Positions 63,521-64,000 of a DNA stretch of 64,000 nt are shown here, one piece after another. The translations under genes and the position numbers were made by a program. The DNA lies in NCBI RefSeq assembly GCF_021088345.1, contig NZ_CP088156.1, positions 1,054,001 through 1,118,000 on the forward strand, read 5' to 3'. How positions within the stretch are numbered: the first letter of the stretch is position 1; each line of letters opens with the position of its first letter. Below the pieces are notes generated by a model, which saw only the letters and a list, made by a program, of their open reading frames with translations, made no database searches and was not told where the DNA came from. The stretch comes from Bradyrhizobium ontarionense. Its GTDB lineage: Bacteria; Pseudomonadota; Alphaproteobacteria; Rhizobiales; Xanthobacteraceae.

Positions 63521-63734
63521 GACCACCCCTGTTCCCTACTGGCACGCGTAAACTCCGGCGCCAATAGTCACAGTTGTAGCGGGATCTGGGCAAGATGCAA
63601 GAATGCGTTGAAATTTGGGCGACAAAGCGGTGGACGCAGGTCCGAAGCCAGCTGTGTCCTTGCCAACCGCCGGCGCTCGGATACGGCCACAGCGCCGGGG
63701 CGGGCCGATCCCGCCACCAGCGCCGATGGAGCCC

Positions 63735-64000
63735 TTACAGCACGTCCTGATTGATCACGTTCTGCCGGATGGGGTCGCCGTCGAGCACACTGAGGATGTT
63801 GCGGGCGGTCTGCTCGCTCATGCGGTCGACGGCCTCGCGGGTGACGCCGGCCACGTGCGGGGCCATGATCAAATTCGGCAGGCCATGGAGCGCATGGCCG
63901 ACCGGCGGCGGCTCCTGCTCGAACACGTCGAGCCCGGCGCCGGCCAGCCGGCCGGACACCAGCGCGTCGTGCAGCGCCGCCTCGTCGATCAGCCCGCCGC
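63735..64000 (-). CDS. D-2-hydroxyacid dehydrogenase (C-terminal part, cut by right edge)
   Basis: The last ~88 residues of a D-isomer-specific 2-hydroxyacid dehydrogenase. AGAGLDVFEQEP closes the NAD-binding domain and MAPHVAGVT carries the catalytic histidine; the chain ends in a helix (DRMSEQTARNILSVLDG). The 5' part lies outside the window, so phosphoglycerate, glyoxylate and other substrates cannot be told apart. Confidence 0.9.
   Translation of the reverse strand, partial: GGLIDEAALHDALVSGRLAGAGLDVFEQEPPPVGHALHGLPNLIMAPHVAGVTREAVDRMSEQTARNILSVLDGDPIRQNVINQDVL

Overview
The window is high-GC alphaproteobacterial chromosome, most likely from Bradyrhizobium or a close relative. The evidence is the ndvB/ndvC pair with a small exported gene between them (cyclic beta-1,3/1,6-glucan synthesis), a phosphatidylcholine synthase, an acdR/acdS ACC-deaminase pair, a nasT-nasS-nirA nitrite-assimilation block, an IalB-type protein, and several families of palindromic dispersed repeats of the kind common in that group. 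This assignment rests on recognised gene content, not on a database search.

Layout. 1-940: the 5' part of a proteasome-like N-terminal-threonine hydrolase gene in visibly lower-GC DNA, ending at a tRNA-Lys(UUU). 1547-7206: ndvB, an ndvD-position gene and ndvC. 7166-15100: membrane and SPOR-like proteins, glmU and glmS (UDP-GlcNAc supply), a LysE exporter, a DUF502 protein and a glyoxalase-fold protein. 15379-24750: a GDSL-esterase autotransporter, an NAD(P)-dependent dehydrogenase, recG, sdhE overlapping mfd, and a 36-residue membrane protein. 25098-29843: a same-strand trio of a YejA-like binding protein, a degenerate acyl-CoA-synthetase-like protein and a degenerate GGDEF protein. 30105-38801: IalB-like protein, HspQ, AEC transporter, UbiH-type monooxygenase, pcs overlapping terC, quinone oxidoreductase, a YkgJ-type cysteine-cluster protein and a luciferase-like monooxygenase. 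38833-42917: argD with an arginine-rich leader peptide and a terminator hairpin in its leader, a DUF2336 protein and rimO. 43034-48508: nasT, nasS, a leader with candidate ANTAR hairpin and sigma-54 site, nirA, and an Fe-S/FAD/NAD(P)H reductase. 48821-55522: pxpBCA, an RraA-like gene, a cupin, a DUF2147 protein, and acdR/acdS. 55523-56714: gene-free, rich in repeats. 56715-59201: an 828-residue protein in lower-GC DNA with a zinc ribbon and a PD-(D/E)XK-nuclease-like region. 59774-64000: a thioesterase, an Ada-AraC protein, a PheC-like periplasmic protein, small orphans, and a D-2-hydroxyacid dehydrogenase cut by the right edge.

How it fits together. Most of the window is conserved core chromosome: envelope precursors and glucan, nitrogen assimilation, DNA repair and plant-associated functions. 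The accessory candidates are the two lower-GC stretches at 1-860 and about 56.4-59.3 kb. The most interesting items are the orphan nuclease-like gene at 56715-59201, the arginine attenuator in front of argD, the NasT-type leader between nasS and nirA, the proteasome-like hydrolase beside tRNA-Lys, and the adjacent degenerate acyl-CoA-synthetase-like and GGDEF-like genes.
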